Positions 35,134 to 47,900 are shown, numbered from the stretch's first letter. The stretch is DNA of 64,000 nt from Sphaerosporella brunnea (GCA_008704415.1 VXIS01000048.1:62001-126000), one strand, 5' to 3'. Notes: generated from the letters alone by a model not told the origin. Program-made: numbers and translations.

Positions 35134-37154
35134 CGCTCCTGCAACCACGATGTCCTTCCTTCCCTGTCTCCTCCGCCTGTGGTTCCTCGGATTGCATAGC
35201 AACAAATTGCAACACCGGTCGCCTCCCGTGGAGTTCTTACATATTCCACATTAATCAGTCACATCGCTGCTGTCTCTGCTGCGGAAATTGCGGAGTACCT
35301 GACGCTTTTGTTTTTGCATTATATCCGGTTTTCATTTTGGTTTTTTGTTGGCGAATGGCTGTTCGGAGTCGATTGTGAGCGTCATTCTTGGACGTTGTAT
35401 CATGATGTGTGCTTCCTGTCACATGCTGATGTCTGCTTCCTTGTGCATTTTTACCTTTATTGTTGTTTGATTCCCCATTGTACAGAGTATACACGGTGTT
35501 TTTGTTTTTGCTGCGTTTTGCTTGTTATTTTCACGAGGATACGGCTGGGTTCATTTTGCAATTTTTGAATGATGGTTGTTTTGGGACGGAAACTTGTACA
35601 ACAGGATATATTGGATATATCTTGACAGCTTCACAATTTCATGAATCTCTGTGCCATATGAATTCCGCCGACCGAGAGAACCAGTCTTGTGAATAATCAT
35701 GGGTTCAAGGCAAAGCCTCTTTGGGAGAACTAAGACATGCGATATCCACATTTGAGGTGCAATCCCCTGCACGCCTTGTGAGCTCGTAGGTGAAGCGTAT
35801 CCCCTACATTGCGTTACGTCGATGAGAAAGGCAGACTAGAACATCTCCATGATTCTGGTAAAGATCATGAGGGCATTCAAGATCCCACGCTTTTAACCGG
35901 CTTACTGGAGTGGCCTCAGATTTAACCATAGCTCGTGGTTCTAATAGAGTATGACCGCATTCGCCTATCAGTCACTCAATCTATCGGCATCTTGACTGCT
36001 CAGGCAGCGTACCGAAGCGCGTTTCTGCTAGGTAGGTCGATGTCTCGAGGATTCCTGCATCGTTTTTCCGCGAAGCGAGCGAGGGGGAATCCGACCGGGT
36101 GGGCGCGACGTCTTTGTGAATCATGGCGATCTTGAAGCCGGCGGCAACAACCAAGAACCGGACTATGTACTCTAGGTAGCAGCAATGGTTGATTTTCAAC
36201 AGTATGGGTAGATTAAAACACAACTCGCTTTTGGCGGGCGTTGTAGTCCTTTGCTCTTAATTCAACGGTCACGGCCCATCGATGTTGTTGTATGTACGGG
36301 GCTTGGTTGGGTTTCCCTACTGGGATGATGTCACGCACCCTACGGGATCGAGATCTTGTAGAATGGTTGTCTTTCGGATACGGGTTACTCACTTCTTGGG
36401 GCATCGAGAGTTGCTGCGGAAAATCGAACACCCTAGGTACCTTGATTATACTCTAATTGATACGAATGATCAGCCCTTGGGAGGGGGAAGAAGGCCGCAG
36501 GCCCCAACAGCGAGGCCCTTTGTGCTTCTCATTTATGGCCGCAAGCGGCCGCATGCAATATGTTCAAAACAAAACAAAAAAAACGAATGATCATGGAGGG
36601 ACAGCATGCCACTTCTCCTGTGTTGGTCCCTGCCCTCAAAACCCCAGGGTGCGGTGACGACAGCCGGGCCTTACCTGTACAGCTTAACAGTTGCAAGGGA
36701 GAGATCGCAACGACGGACGTTGTTTCTTCCGAAGAGCTGCAACGGAGGTAATATTTCTTGCTCGTACGAGCCGAGCTAGCCGAATCAAGTTTGCAAATCG
36801 TATGATGATGTCGGGTTGTCGATATTTGGCGAATGATCTCCCCAGACCGGCATGAAGGAGGTCTGCTTATGTGAAAGAAAGAAGGGATTACCATACCCAT
36901 CCGTATGATATATAGCAGGGATTGTGACGTAAGCTCTTGCTTCTCCGTTGAAAAGTAACGAGACAACAGCCCACCAACCTGTTGAAGTCGCAGATGTATG
37001 AACGAATGACGTCGCTTGCCGATTGAACCCGTATATATAAAATCATTCAAAGGGGCCCCAGCAGCAGCAGCAGCAGGAACCGTACGCTCCACCATCACCA
37101 AACCTCCTCATACTCCATCACCTCCCGACAGACAAACAACACACAATCAGCAAG
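35134..37154. other. Intergenic, no supported gene
   Basis: About 2 kb. The first ~450 bp is T-rich and probably GUT1 3' sequence. Plus and minus frames up to ~190 codons exist near 36.5-37.1 kb, but they read through the promoter of the next gene and show no domain. A short CAG repeat lies at about 37061-37076. Confidence 0.45.
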
Positions 37155-37679
37155 ATGTTGAACGGCGCCGCCAGAGTCGCAACCTGGGTGGTCCGCATCC
37201 TCCAATTCATCTTCGCGGTAATTCTCGTCGGAATCTGTTCGTACATGATCCACCAGTACCGCGAAGGCGGCTTCAAAGTCCCGAACGAAGTGATCTTGCC
37301 AGAGTCGGCCAGCGTCATCGCCATGGTGATCACGCTGTTCTCTTTGGCCGCCGTATTCTTCCTCGGCCGCACCCTGCAGTTCGTTGCCGTCTTCTTCGAC
37401 TTTGTCATTTGGCTGCTCTACCTCGCCTCCGTTGGCCTACTGCGCCACAACTTCCACCCTCACCGCGAGGACAACCCGCTCTGGCGCTCGCTCGTCTTTG
37501 TAAAGCTGGCCCAGAGAGAGGACCCGCATCGTCACCTCCAGGCGGGCCTTGTTAGACTCTTGGTCGCCCTCGTCGTTATTCAGATTTTCTTTTTCTTCTT
37601 TACCCTGTTGCTCAGCGCTTTTGTGGCTACGCGGTTGGAGGAAAATCGTACCCGTCGTCGCACTACTCACGCTGTGTAA
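37155..37679 (+). CDS. Four-helix membrane protein, MARVEL-like
   Basis: Intronless, 174 residues. It has four hydrophobic segments in a MARVEL-like layout: about 8-32 (ATWVVRILQFIFAVILVG), 53-72 (ASVIAMVITLFSLAAVFFLG), 75-97 (LQFVAVFFDFVIWLLYLASV) and 137-160 (LLVALVVIQIFFFFFTLLLS). The polar loop between helices 3 and 4 contains HNFHPHREDNPLW. The tail is basic (RTRRRTTH). Fungal proteins of this form are plasma-membrane or eisosome-related; here the role is not assignable. The ATG is preceded by AAG and a 100-bp CA-rich leader. Confidence 0.8.
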   Translation: MLNGAARVATWVVRILQFIFAVILVGICSYMIHQYREGGFKVPNEVILPESASVIAMVITLFSLAAVFFLGRTLQFVAVFFDFVIWLLYLASVGLLRHNFHPHREDNPLWRSLVFVKLAQREDPHRHLQAGLVRLLVALVVIQIFFFFFTLLLSAFVATRLEENRTRRRTTHAV

Positions 37680-38091
37680 ACCATAAGAAGAGAAGGAAAT
37701 TTTGGGCGGATATCGATGTGGATGGATGAGTAACGATTTTATGGGTTTCACGTCTCATTTCTTCTACAACTGTTACTACCTCTACTAGCACCTACTAGTC
37801 TTTTTCTGTGTTCTCCTTCGTCTCCAGCGGGAAAGTAATGAAGTTACTCGACGAATCATGTTGGCTGGTTGGCTGGTTGGCTATTTGTTTGTCTTATCGG
37901 AGCGTTCGTTTGTCTGTAAAGAATCCACCGCTCATTGCTACTACTCTACCCATAATATCACCACCACGATCTCCCATCTCTTTCTTCTACCTAGCTTTTT
38001 AATCAATTTATTCTCTACCCAGCAAGCATCTTCGTGGTTTGTCGTTGTTACTTCACAATCAAAAAAACATCCGCTAGATGACGTCACCGCA
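37680..38091. other. 3' region of the four-helix gene and spacer
   Basis: Pyrimidine-rich sequence without a gene. A TGACGTCA palindrome lies at 38079-38086, directly before the tandem repeat. Confidence 0.5.
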
Positions 38092-38151
38092 GATATGATG
38101 TAAAAACCGGAGATATGATGTGAAAGCCGGGGATATGATGTAAAAACCGAA
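38092..38151. repeat. Three tandem 20-bp repeats
   Basis: Units GATATGATGTAAAAACCGGA, GATATGATGTGAAAGCCGGG and GATATGATGTAAAAACCGAA follow without spacer. The first nine bases are invariant. The array starts 5 bp after a CRE-type palindrome. Confidence 0.9.
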
Positions 38152-38724
38152 GATTCGGATTGGACACGACCATGATTATGCGCTGAAGAATATGATATGA
38201 CGACGTTCAGGTGTTGCGGCCCACCCTTGCCCTTAGATTGCACGTGAGTTTTTTAAGTTTACTCTGCACACGTGCGCAGCGAAACTCTTCTCGGTTATGT
38301 AACTTTGGGCCAAAGCTCCGTTGCTCACTTCACGCGAAAGTACTCGCCACGCCAATCATCCAGATCTCACTCGGTCACTCGGTCAGACCTAGTGATGCAC
38401 CGGTATCGAAACACAGCAGTACCATACGGTTACATACAAGGTGGAGTAGGTTCGTTAAGTATCGCGTACCGCCAAGAGATCCGCAGACTGTCATCATGAT
38501 AGGAATTCTACAGCGCAGGGGGGGGAGCGGGTTCAGGAAAGGCAGCATCGACGATACCGGGTTCAAAATATACGGTCGCGGGGACGAGTACAAAGGCGAA
38601 GACATGCACCTAGACCGATAAACAATCCTACAAGAACGAGAGACGAAACCCAAGATACGGAAACGACTAGAAGCCGACAGAACCCAACCCACGTCCCTAC
38701 GGTTCCGTACTCTCGTCCATCACC

Positions 38725-39321
38725 CTACATGATGTATCCGGCCATTTTCCAACCGTGTTGCGTCTCGCTACAGACCTCTTCATAGCAAATATCTAACCAC
38801 TTCCCGGACAAATCGTTACGCCGTGGCGGTTCGTAGATTTTAAAACCTTGCATAAGAACTTTTCGTGTATATTCGTCCTCAAGGCTTCCAAAAGGCCGTG
38901 TATTCGTATACACGGACATCGCTGTATCGTGGCTTCTTTGGTAAATTGCTTCGTTGGAGAGAGCGATCAAATCACACCCAAGTAGTTGCCGAGCATCTGT
39001 GGAAGCCATCCCGGCTTGCTCTACCCCACGTTCGGTATGCAGGTGCCGCAAATATTGCGTGCACTCTTGCAAGTGGGGAAGTTTTCGGATGGTACTTTTA
39101 ACACCACTTCGACCGCAGCAAGTGCACTCATCGCGCTGCGTCTTCAGTGACCACTCGTTAGCAGCCGGCAAAATTACATAGACAGCACTCACAGCGAGTT
39201 TTCCATCGCGCCAATGGCGAAACACAGCCAGTTCTTTGTTTGGTTGGCGAGGCATTGGGCATTCGGGAGATGAAGCATTACGGACGGCGCCGCAACTGGC
39301 AAACAGTGGATTCATGTTCAC
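38725..39321 (-). CDS. Hypothetical protein (198 aa)
   Basis: A single open frame on the minus strand from ATG 39321. It has a cluster CTCCGRSG and a C-terminal block RPFGSLEDEYTRKVLMQGFKIYEPPRR. Amino acid composition is protein-like and the frame is the longest in the 38-48 kb stretch. I recognise no domain, membrane segment or signal. It may be an orphan gene or chance. Confidence 0.3.
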   Translation of the reverse strand: MNMNPLFASCGAVRNASSPECPMPRQPNKELAVFRHWRDGKLAVSAVYVILPAANEWSLKTQRDECTCCGRSGVKSTIRKLPHLQECTQYLRHLHTERGVEQAGMASTDARQLLGCDLIALSNEAIYQRSHDTAMSVYTNTRPFGSLEDEYTRKVLMQGFKIYEPPRRNDLSGKWLDICYEEVCSETQHGWKMAGYIM

Positions 39322-41460
39322 CGCCGGGCGGTAGTGACGTTGTCTGCCTCCGCGCAGGGGGGCTGACGTTTCTCGAGCCGCGTTGCGTCACCGGCCCAGT
39401 TTTGGAAACCCGTGGAGACGTCACGATAGGTTCCATACAGTTCTGTTCGTATCCGGTGGTAATTTGTACATCACTAGTCAGACCTCCCTCTCATTGCGTG
39501 TGTCAGTGAGGTACTTCACGAGGGAATGGATGGAAGGATATGCGTCGATTTTTTCCGGTGGAGAGGGGGATCCCGGGATGGGAAAAGATTGGAGGATAAT
39601 ATGGAACTTGGATCGACGTTGTGTTTTTGTCTTGGGGAGTACTTTGCGCTCCTAAGCAGGCACTCGGAAATTTCAAGAGTGGGCGCTGGAGAGGATCAGA
39701 AGAAAGAAGGGTATGAGGTAGGAAGGTATATGTACTTCTACCTGAAGCCGGGAATCATCAGAATCACTCGGTGAGACCCCCTGCGTTTATGCACGGACCA
39801 GCTCCCTTAGGATGCCTGGTGAGTAACTAGATAGAATACAGTACGCGTACGAGGAGATGACTGGGGGGGGGGGTTCGGCGTCATGCCGGCCAGGAGCACA
39901 ACACCAAGCTTGCGGGGATATATCGATCGGGCCGGGCCTTCCGGCATACTACGTGGCTTCTCAAACCACACACAAATCCCAAATCCCGGTGCGTGCTTTT
40001 GCGCGCTCTCCCGAGACAAGACCGCGGTGGTGGGGTGGTAAAAGCGCGCAGCCGGCATCCCCGAAGACCCGGCAGCAGCAGCAGCAGCTACCTATATACA
40101 ATCCTTGCCCGTGCCTTACGGGAAGCGTCTTTCTTTACGGGTCCGTGCCCCACACAACTTCGGTTCGGCCCGGCGGGAAGATTGTTAGCGACATCGCGCT
40201 AGGTACGTTGGTGACTCAGGGTGGCGCGTTCACAGCGAAACGACGTTACCCTAGTGTCAGTTCTAGTCCATGGTGCCAGAGAAGTCACCTCCGGACCAAA
40301 TTCTGCGTAACTTCAGACAGCCTCATCACCGCCAACTGCTCTGAGCCACACAGTAGTTCCCCCAAACTGATCCTGGGGCCCTGGGAGGTTGCGAAACGCG
40401 AAATACCCGTTCCGCCGTTGGATTTTATCTGCTACAATCCCTCATATGTAGATAGAATACATATGTCGCTTCAGGCGCAGCACTCATGAATGACTCGTAA
40501 GTCTGCGGACTCGGACTCGGACTCGATCAACTGGTGGTGTACGTACTAATACGCTGTTGCCTACACACTACACGAGATGCGCCGCGCAACGAATGAGGCG
40601 AGCATCGATGCAGGAAACGTTTACGTAACCGCTTCCAAGGCAGAATGTTTTTGTATTTTACGAGTGTTCTATGCATGTAGGTATGTACCTAGGTATGCAT
40701 TCTGTCATGGTCCGGAGAGGGAGGAGGAATCAATGAGGGAATTTGAAAGCCTCATCATGCGCACGTAACGTAATGCTGCAACACTGGTTCCCGGGGGTCT
40801 CGATCACGTAAAGATAGATCTAGCCCTTACCATGGCTATGGCTATGGCCGTTCTTTTTTTCTTCGCGTATCTGGAATAACGTCAATGTTGTTGTCGGAGA
40901 AGCAGGGATTATTCGGGAAAGATGGATGATGAGATGGATTGACGACATCAAACACGGGAGTCGGATGCATGCCTGCGGCGGAGGGCGATGCACTAATGCG
41001 CTGCGCACCATGCACCACGGCCGTTTCAGCCTTGCTAGTAATGAATCATCACGTCACAAGGGAGTGATGGATGGATGAGTAGATGGAGTTTTTGCTATTA
41101 CATGAAAAGTAACCAAGTACCATGTGAAGAGTGAAAACCCGAGGGAACACAGAGCCCAAGTGCGGACTCAATCCAGGCCAAGCAAACAAGGGAAAAAATA
41201 AAATAGAGTGCGTAAAACCAAGGCAAAAAAGCAACGAAAAACAATCAAATGCTCAAACATTATAACCGTCGGGAATGGTAAAAAAAAAAAGAAAAGAAAA
41301 GAAAAGAAATATCAAGGAAGAAAAAAAAACTTTTGTGTCCATCCAATCCTCCTCCTTCTCTATTTTGTTGGTGTTGCTCGTGATTCCTGATCGTTTCGTA
41401 ACCCCATTATTATTTTTTGGCTCTCCTCATCATGACCTGATCTTCCGGACCTTCACCTCC
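39322..41460. other. Gene-poor stretch
   Basis: Only short overlapping frames on both strands. Simple tracts include G9 at about 39864, a GCAGCAGCAGCAGCAGC run at about 40074 and an (AAAAG)n run at about 41286-41308. No gene supported. Confidence 0.45.
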
Positions 41461-41500
41461 AAGCCCTTCCCTCCCCTCACATGAGGGGAGGGAGGGGATT
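41461..41500. repeat. Near-perfect 19-bp palindrome with 2-nt loop
   Basis: The arm at 41461-41479 (ends CTCCCCTCA) and the arm at 41482-41500 (begins TGAGGGGAG) match at 17 of 19 positions around the dinucleotide CA. It lies about 230 bp past the stop of the minus-strand gene at 41727-42029, so it may fall in that gene's 3' untranslated region as a strong hairpin. Confidence 0.85.
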
Positions 41501-41726
41501 CGTAGACATGGGGCCTGCGCCATAGTCTCCGGATTCTGTCGTCTTCATCTTGATGTTCGTTGATCATATAGTCCGTGCAATATCATGCGTTGTCGAGGTT
41601 GTTCGTTGTGCTGGTGGTCGTAGGGGATTCGCAAGAGCTGAGAGTTGGGTGGGGAGTGATTTGGATGTTGAAGAAATGCAGTTTTCGGTGGTTGGGTTCT
41701 ATTTTTTGATGTTCTCTATGAGTCCA

Positions 41727-42029
41727 TCACCGGTAGGAGCTTCCACGGCTGCTGCTGCCACCGTAGGATCTCCCACCGTAGGAGCGTGCTCCGTAGACAT
41801 CGGGAAGAACTTGGCTGATGGCATATCCACCCCTCGATCCAGAACTCCCAGCCCCTGAGCTCGAATTATAGTTGTACCCAGCCGCGTGGTGGGGGCAAGT
41901 ATGTCCAACAAGCACCACCCGCTCTTCGAGTTGGTGTCCCAGTTGCCCGTAGGCTCCACACTGGTCAATGCCGTGGACGAAGTAGACGCACTGGCAGACG
42001 GCGTAGCGCTCAACGACTCTAAAGCACAT
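41727..42029 (-). CDS. Small Cys/Gly/Tyr-rich conserved fungal protein (100 aa)
   Basis: The start is ATG 42029 and the stop TGA 41727. The N-terminal half (MCFRVVERYAVCQCVYFVHG, then QCGAYGQLGH and VLVGHTCPHH) has regularly spaced Cys and His. It resembles a widespread but unnamed fungal family starting MCFRVVE with a C-x-C motif, probably metal-binding. The C-terminal half is low-complexity Gly/Ser/Tyr (SYGGRSYGGSSSRGSS). Family resemblance is from memory, and function is unknown. A CAA-rich leader lies upstream. Confidence 0.6.
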   Translation of the reverse strand: MCFRVVERYAVCQCVYFVHGIDQCGAYGQLGHQLEERVVLVGHTCPHHAAGYNYNSSSGAGSSGSRGGYAISQVLPDVYGARSYGGRSYGGSSSRGSSYR

Positions 42030-42791
42030 TTTGGATTGATTCGAAGGTTGGTTTTGGTGCTGTTGTTGTTGTGGGGGCTGTTGTAAGGATTGTTGGTTGT
42101 GAGTTTGATGTTCGGAGCGTGTTGTGGGTTATATGTTCTCAGGAGCTTCGTATGGATTGTGTGCTGTGTTGGTGATGAGGGAACAAAAAGTGCACAGAGC
42201 AGCGAGCGATCAGCAGGTATATATGTTGGTCTCAGAAGTCGTAGAGTTGCGCATGGCGGGAAGGTGAGCGTAGAGAGCGGGCACTAACGGTAGACTCGCC
42301 CTGGATGCGCGCAGCCCAGCCCGCACAGCCATACCGGTCATAGTCATCTAGAAACGGGGCCTGGAGAGGGCGTTGACGAGAGTTGAGTGAGCAGGTCACG
42401 ATCAAGTCAGTTCCCCCTCGGAGAACTAGCGAGTTGTGACGTTGGATCCCACGGGTTCCCGTCTGCAAGCTACATGTACGCAGACCGTCCGCCAGGAACA
42501 AAAGTGTAAATCGATCCGTCCGGACCCTGAGCTCAGCTGGATTCGCCCGCACCCACCACATGCCCTGTCAGATCCATCTTAGAAATGCGGACATATACAC
42601 ACTGTCAGAGGCTACCAATGCATGCGATTATCCCCGACAGTCGGGTCTAGTCGAACGATGGATGCAAGGGGTGTGGGCGGGAACTGGTACCCGGGCTCGA
42701 ATTCTCTCTTACTGTGCGGGTGTGAATAGTTTATCGTGGGCCCTCTAAGCCACTGAGCGCTGGTGCTGCTCACTTTTCGGATCCCTCGCCC

Positions 42792-42814
42792 AAAAAAAAA
42801 AAAAAAAAAAAAAA
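42792..42814 (+). repeat. A23 homopolymer
   Basis: Twenty-three adenines followed by C/T-rich sequence. It could be the 3' tail of a degraded retroposed copy, but no body is recognisable upstream. Confidence 0.7.
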
Positions 42815-44898
42815 CTTCCCCCCAATATCGCATCTGGCACCTGAAACTTGATCATTCGCAAGCGCTTCTCCGTTCATCTCGACGTTTTTGCTCTGGTTGA
42901 TCTGTCCAGACGGTACCTGCATAACTGAGCATCGCGGTGGAGATCCAATTGCTCGTCGTCGGGCTTCCGATGTCGCAGTTGCTGGCAGGGATCCGGGATC
43001 CATCTTCCTTTTTTTTAAAGTGAGGCGAATACAAGGCTCTCTCACAGCCACTCACAGTGCAGCGCTGGCTGAGAACCACGCCCAAAAACCTAGTCATCCC
43101 TTCAGCTGGCGTTAATTTACCCGCATCCGGAAAAAGTGTGTCAGCATTCAATTCCCGTATCTGGGCCATTTAGGGTCCAATGAGGACGAAAGGAAAAACG
43201 CCTCAAGGCAGAAACTGTAACGCAAAGACGTGCACATCCTATTTTGGTTAATTTATGTGCCATTTCCTCCAGGTACCAGCTGGATGTCAACCCACCCCAG
43301 GTGCATAAACCCAGGAGTTGCTAAGTAAATGGTTCCACAGTGCATAGGGCCTGCAGATTCCAGTGGTTTGCATGGGCAAGTCGGGGCACGTCGACTGATG
43401 ATCTACCGCTAAGATCGGGTTGATACCCCCCACTACCTAGTTCTCGTTTCCTCCCCGACCCATCGTGAATTGTGACTGGGACACAAGCCGTGCGTGCAAT
43501 TGTGAACAAGCTTTTAGTTGTCGTGGTCGGGCTATAGATGTCAAGCCTTTCGGTAGGTGTCCGACAGTTCGGCTGTTGTTTCAGCAGCATTCGGCTCTGC
43601 CAGAGTCTGCTGCCTACCTATCTATGTCTACACTTGCAAACGCTTCTGTTTCACCCAGAGTGAGGAAAACTGGCGGCCAGTCGTTTACTGACCGCTTTGT
43701 TGACAGCTGCCTGGTGTCCGTGGTTACGGGAAAGAAGCGAGCCAAGTTCCACAAGGAGCTTATTCAGGTCGTCACCACCATGGCCATTTATGGTCGGCCT
43801 AGTTGTCCATCACGCGATGAAACACTTGACCGCTCAGAATTCGCCTGGCCTGCGTTGGACCAGTTTGTCGACTAATTCGGGCCGCGCAATGAGTCTGAAG
43901 CGTCCGATGGATCGTACAGTCGTCGCCTTCCTTGCTGCAAACAAGAGGGACTTTCGACGTTTCACCTAGCTAGAACTACCTCATGTATGCCCTACAACAT
44001 GGACAGCACTGAACAAACGGCAGTTAGCGTGCGTATGTGTCGGTTGTCTGGCAGCAGGCATCACGTTTATGTTAGTAACTCGCCCGCTCGACAGCTGTCT
44101 TTCTGCCGGTGCGGTGCGGTCTCGATCTACTATTTTCAGGTGGGTACCAAGTCCGGGAGAGCACTTTACCACACTGCCCTATCACCTCTCTCCTGGGTCC
44201 GTCTAACCCTGGTGCTGGGACTGCGGCCACCAAGTGAGATTTTGCTCACCGCGTGGGCATAGGATGCCGCCGTACATGCAGACGGTACTAGCCAGGGATT
44301 GGAAACCGGCAGGGTGGTGATCACGTTGTCCCAAGTGTTGAAGATGGATAATCTCACTATGAGTAATTTCTGCTCTTTGATCTCCAATTCTTGTGTTCTT
44401 CTCAGAGTCGTCATAGAGCATACAAGCATAATAGCTTGGAATCATGATGAAAGGTTCCCCCGTCATGACACAGCCTGGACCACCCGTGGCGCAACTTCAA
44501 AACCTGGACCGCGGTCCAGAAAATCTATTCTCACATTTGTGGGGTGGATGTTTTGCATGGTAACATGCAACACGGCGAGCCGCATTTTCTGCAGTCTGTT
44601 CCAGCTGGAAATGTGCATGCCACCATCCAGATGCAGGCACCACGCCTGCAGCAGCAACGCTATTCAACCACGGCAGTGTTAACCGGCAAAACCTGACCAA
44701 TGCCATTATTGCGTTGTCTTTCGCCAAATCTCAATACATAACCACTCAGAAGAAATCACAAGACATGACGATTGGGGAAACAAGCGTCAAAAGATTTGAT
44801 CGTGTGTAACCGGTCCCGCACCTCTCCGCTCCGCCCCGCTCCCCGCCCAACATGAGTAAGATATGGATACTTGCCAAGATAATTTCTGATAACAGCTG

Positions 44899-44930
44899 AG
44901 TGCTATGTAGCTAATATCTTACATAGCACT
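44899..44930. repeat. 11-bp perfect inverted repeat
   Basis: AGTGCTATGTA at 44899-44909 and TACATAGCACT at 44920-44930 with a 10-nt AT-rich loop. No flanking duplication was noticed. Confidence 0.75.
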
Positions 44931-47900
44931 ATCAAAATCGCACGGCGACCACAACATTCAGTGGCTAGTGGAGAGGGCTGTCATCCATCCCATCGCCTGA
45001 ACTTCGACCGATACAGATGGCTTCGGCGGTACAAGCTCATCGCATTCCTAGGTGCGCATGCTTGTGCGTAGAAAGGCCTGTGTGAATGTCGATGCTTCAT
45101 GCAGGTATATGTACCTAAGACTCACAACACCATTGTATGAGGATGTCATTCGATCGTGAATGCTCTCGACTCTATTCCACGGCCTTCACTACACCGCGAG
45201 TTCAGCTACAGTGTGTTTCAGCTCGGTGCGGAACTGCCTCTGGTGATAGTGCCTTCGAAGCGAGAGTTCGGCCCCCGATTCGACGGACGGTGAAATAACA
45301 AGAATGGCCTGCAGGCTGTGGATTTCGATATATATCCCCCATGCGACTTGCACTGCAATTAACTACCTGCTATTGGGCTGTAGACGTCCATCAACAGCGC
45401 ATCGAAGCCAACGGCTACCTTTGCCGTTCGAAGCGTGTCCCTATGCCGTTGGCGGTCGTCCCCGGGTATGCCATTGGGCGACTATTGGGATGCAATATAC
45501 CCAATGAGCGGCAGTTATGCTGCCGTTCGCTACCTGCTAGAAGGCCGCTTCGGGCGGATAACAACAGCCGCATGCGCCATGTAGGGAGGGCTTCGCCGGC
45601 TGCCGACGAACCTTATTGATGACCTGTCCATGGCCAACGGAGCCTCTGTGGTTTGCGCTTTCAGCGCAAAGCCTTTCACAGTTCGTGGGTTGGGGGGGGG
45701 GAGGGTGAGGATACCCGATGGCTTCGATCGTCGAAATCTTCACGACTCACGATGCGGTTATGGTCTGGGCATCCTCAGGCCAACCGGTGGACTCCGCATA
45801 TGCAGAAAAGCTGGGTTTAGCTTCTGCGGCCGCGAGCAAATCTAACTCCCAACCACCCGCTGCCGCAATAGAACTCTTAGAAACCACCGGTATAGGAGCT
45901 GTATGCTTGTAATATTGCGAGTGAACGTTAATTCGGCCACCGGTATACCCCTTGCTCGGCTGCCTGAGGCTGCGCCTCATGTCGACGTCAAGCTACCGGC
46001 CCGATGTTCAGGGTCCAAACCATCGAACAGCCGTCACGTGGGAATCGCGGCGATCCCGATCAATGACCGCTCGGCGTCGATGACCGAGCGGCTAGATGGG
46101 GGAAGACAGCTTACCCAGCGGTCATATTGGACCAAAGAAATTAGTTGTCCAAGCAGTCAGTATGAGCAGTAGTTACTGTATACCCTAGTTCACGTCAATG
46201 TACTCAAAATCCCCTCCATTTGAATTGTTGCTCGCTGTGGTGATGAGGTTTGTCCTGGCCGGGCCACTGGCCGCATTGCCCCCTATGTATCACTCGTTGA
46301 GCACACGTGGCCTTCGAAAGCCTATCTGCTAACCGGCGGCAAGTGCGCCTATAATATGTAATTGTCTTCCGTTCGTTTAGTTGCAATAACGAGGAACGGT
46401 TAGTAACAGTCTCATCACTTGCCCACACAGTCTTTAAGGTGCTCGATTACGTTCCAACTCTCCCAAACGGCCGACTTCGTATCAATGGAGAATTTCCGTA
46501 GACATTAATTTCGACGATCGGATAATATTAATTGTCATACGTTTAAATAACCCCCACCCCGGCCTGCCCTACACTAGGCTGCAATCAACCGAAAAATTGT
46601 TTCTAAATCCGAGTGCCGCTCTTCCTTGAGGTTAGATAGACATATCTTCGATCGCTTGTATACCAGTGCTACTTAGATACACCACAAACAGAATATCTGG
46701 GCGGCGGCGGCGGCCTTAGCTAATTTGTTCTGCGGCTGAAATTTTGGACTTCGACTGCCGTGGCGATGCACGTGCGGCTGATCTACAAACTACATCATAA
46801 CTAGGCCACAATGATGTATCCAGTGCGGGGAAGAGTGTCTTAGGTAACCGAAGTGCCAACCCGCAGGAATTCGCCCTGGTCCCGAAGGCTGTGCGGTCTA
46901 GTATTTATGCCATGCTGTGTAAACACTCGGCTGGGTATCTCGAGCCTCGGCCGGGTCTTTTAATCAATCTAGAATAGAGCATGCAAGGCGTAGATACCGA
47001 ACTCGGCGATGTGGGGTGATCTCTTGAATTGGGCGGGTATGTTTTTTTTCCCAAACAGATGGGAATTTGAACCTTCGGATTCTTGGCCGAGAAGACGGTT
47101 TGAGAAACTTGAGGCGTGAAAGAAAGTCCATGCTGCCAGGAAGCCGAAGCAATCGGCTTCGAGTGTAGCGCATTGCATTGCGGGGCGGCGCTCGAGACGC
47201 GCCTCGGCCAGACACAGGTCCTGGGATGCTGGGTTGGTCCATGATGTAATCTGCTTGTATGCATGACATGACTTAAGGCTGCAGGTTCCGGCGACGATAT
47301 CGATGCAATGTAGTATGTACAGGTTGAGGCTTTTAACACAGGTTTTGAAGACGGTGTGCTTGGGGCAGGTTGCGAGTTGTGGGTCTCGGGCTTGGGTTCA
47401 GGAGTCTTCGCTTTGGTCTCTCTTTCAGCAGACTGTAGGTGTTACGGAAGGCAACACTTGGTTCGCATCTCATGATATCTTCCTCTGCAGTAACGTTAAG
47501 TGGATTGTGATCTGAATGTGCAAACCTGCGCCTACTTTCGTAGGATCGCAAAAAGCAAAGCCTATCGCCTGCGATTTCGCAAGCGCGTTCCAATAGCTGT
47601 GTTTCATATGCTTGCGTCCAAAAGCAGGCACTGCGGCCCTTGACCATCATGCAACGGCGAGGTTGCGCGTAGGGCTGAATGTGAGTTGAAGATGATCACA
47701 GGTTGCAGTGAGCATTTAGGTGCGTTAAGTATAATACACTTAGTATTGTAGTCGCTCCGCCGAGTAGTGAGCTTTTAACCAAGTGAGAGCATTTGATTGA
47801 GCCCGGATTCATTGCAAACGGCAGGACTCTTCAGTCGCTCGAAGGCTTCATGCCTTGCGTCTCTCCTTGGACTTTAAATATGCCGAAACCGCGTCTAAAA

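Noticed and set aside
36529..37101. 190-codon minus-strand frame upstream of the 37.2-kb gene
   Set aside because: It covers that gene's promoter, has simple-repeat alanines and no domain; best explained as chance.
43465..43875. 136-codon plus-strand frame in the gene-poor stretch
   Set aside because: No domain, no splice partner and no coding bias that I can see; left as unassigned sequence.
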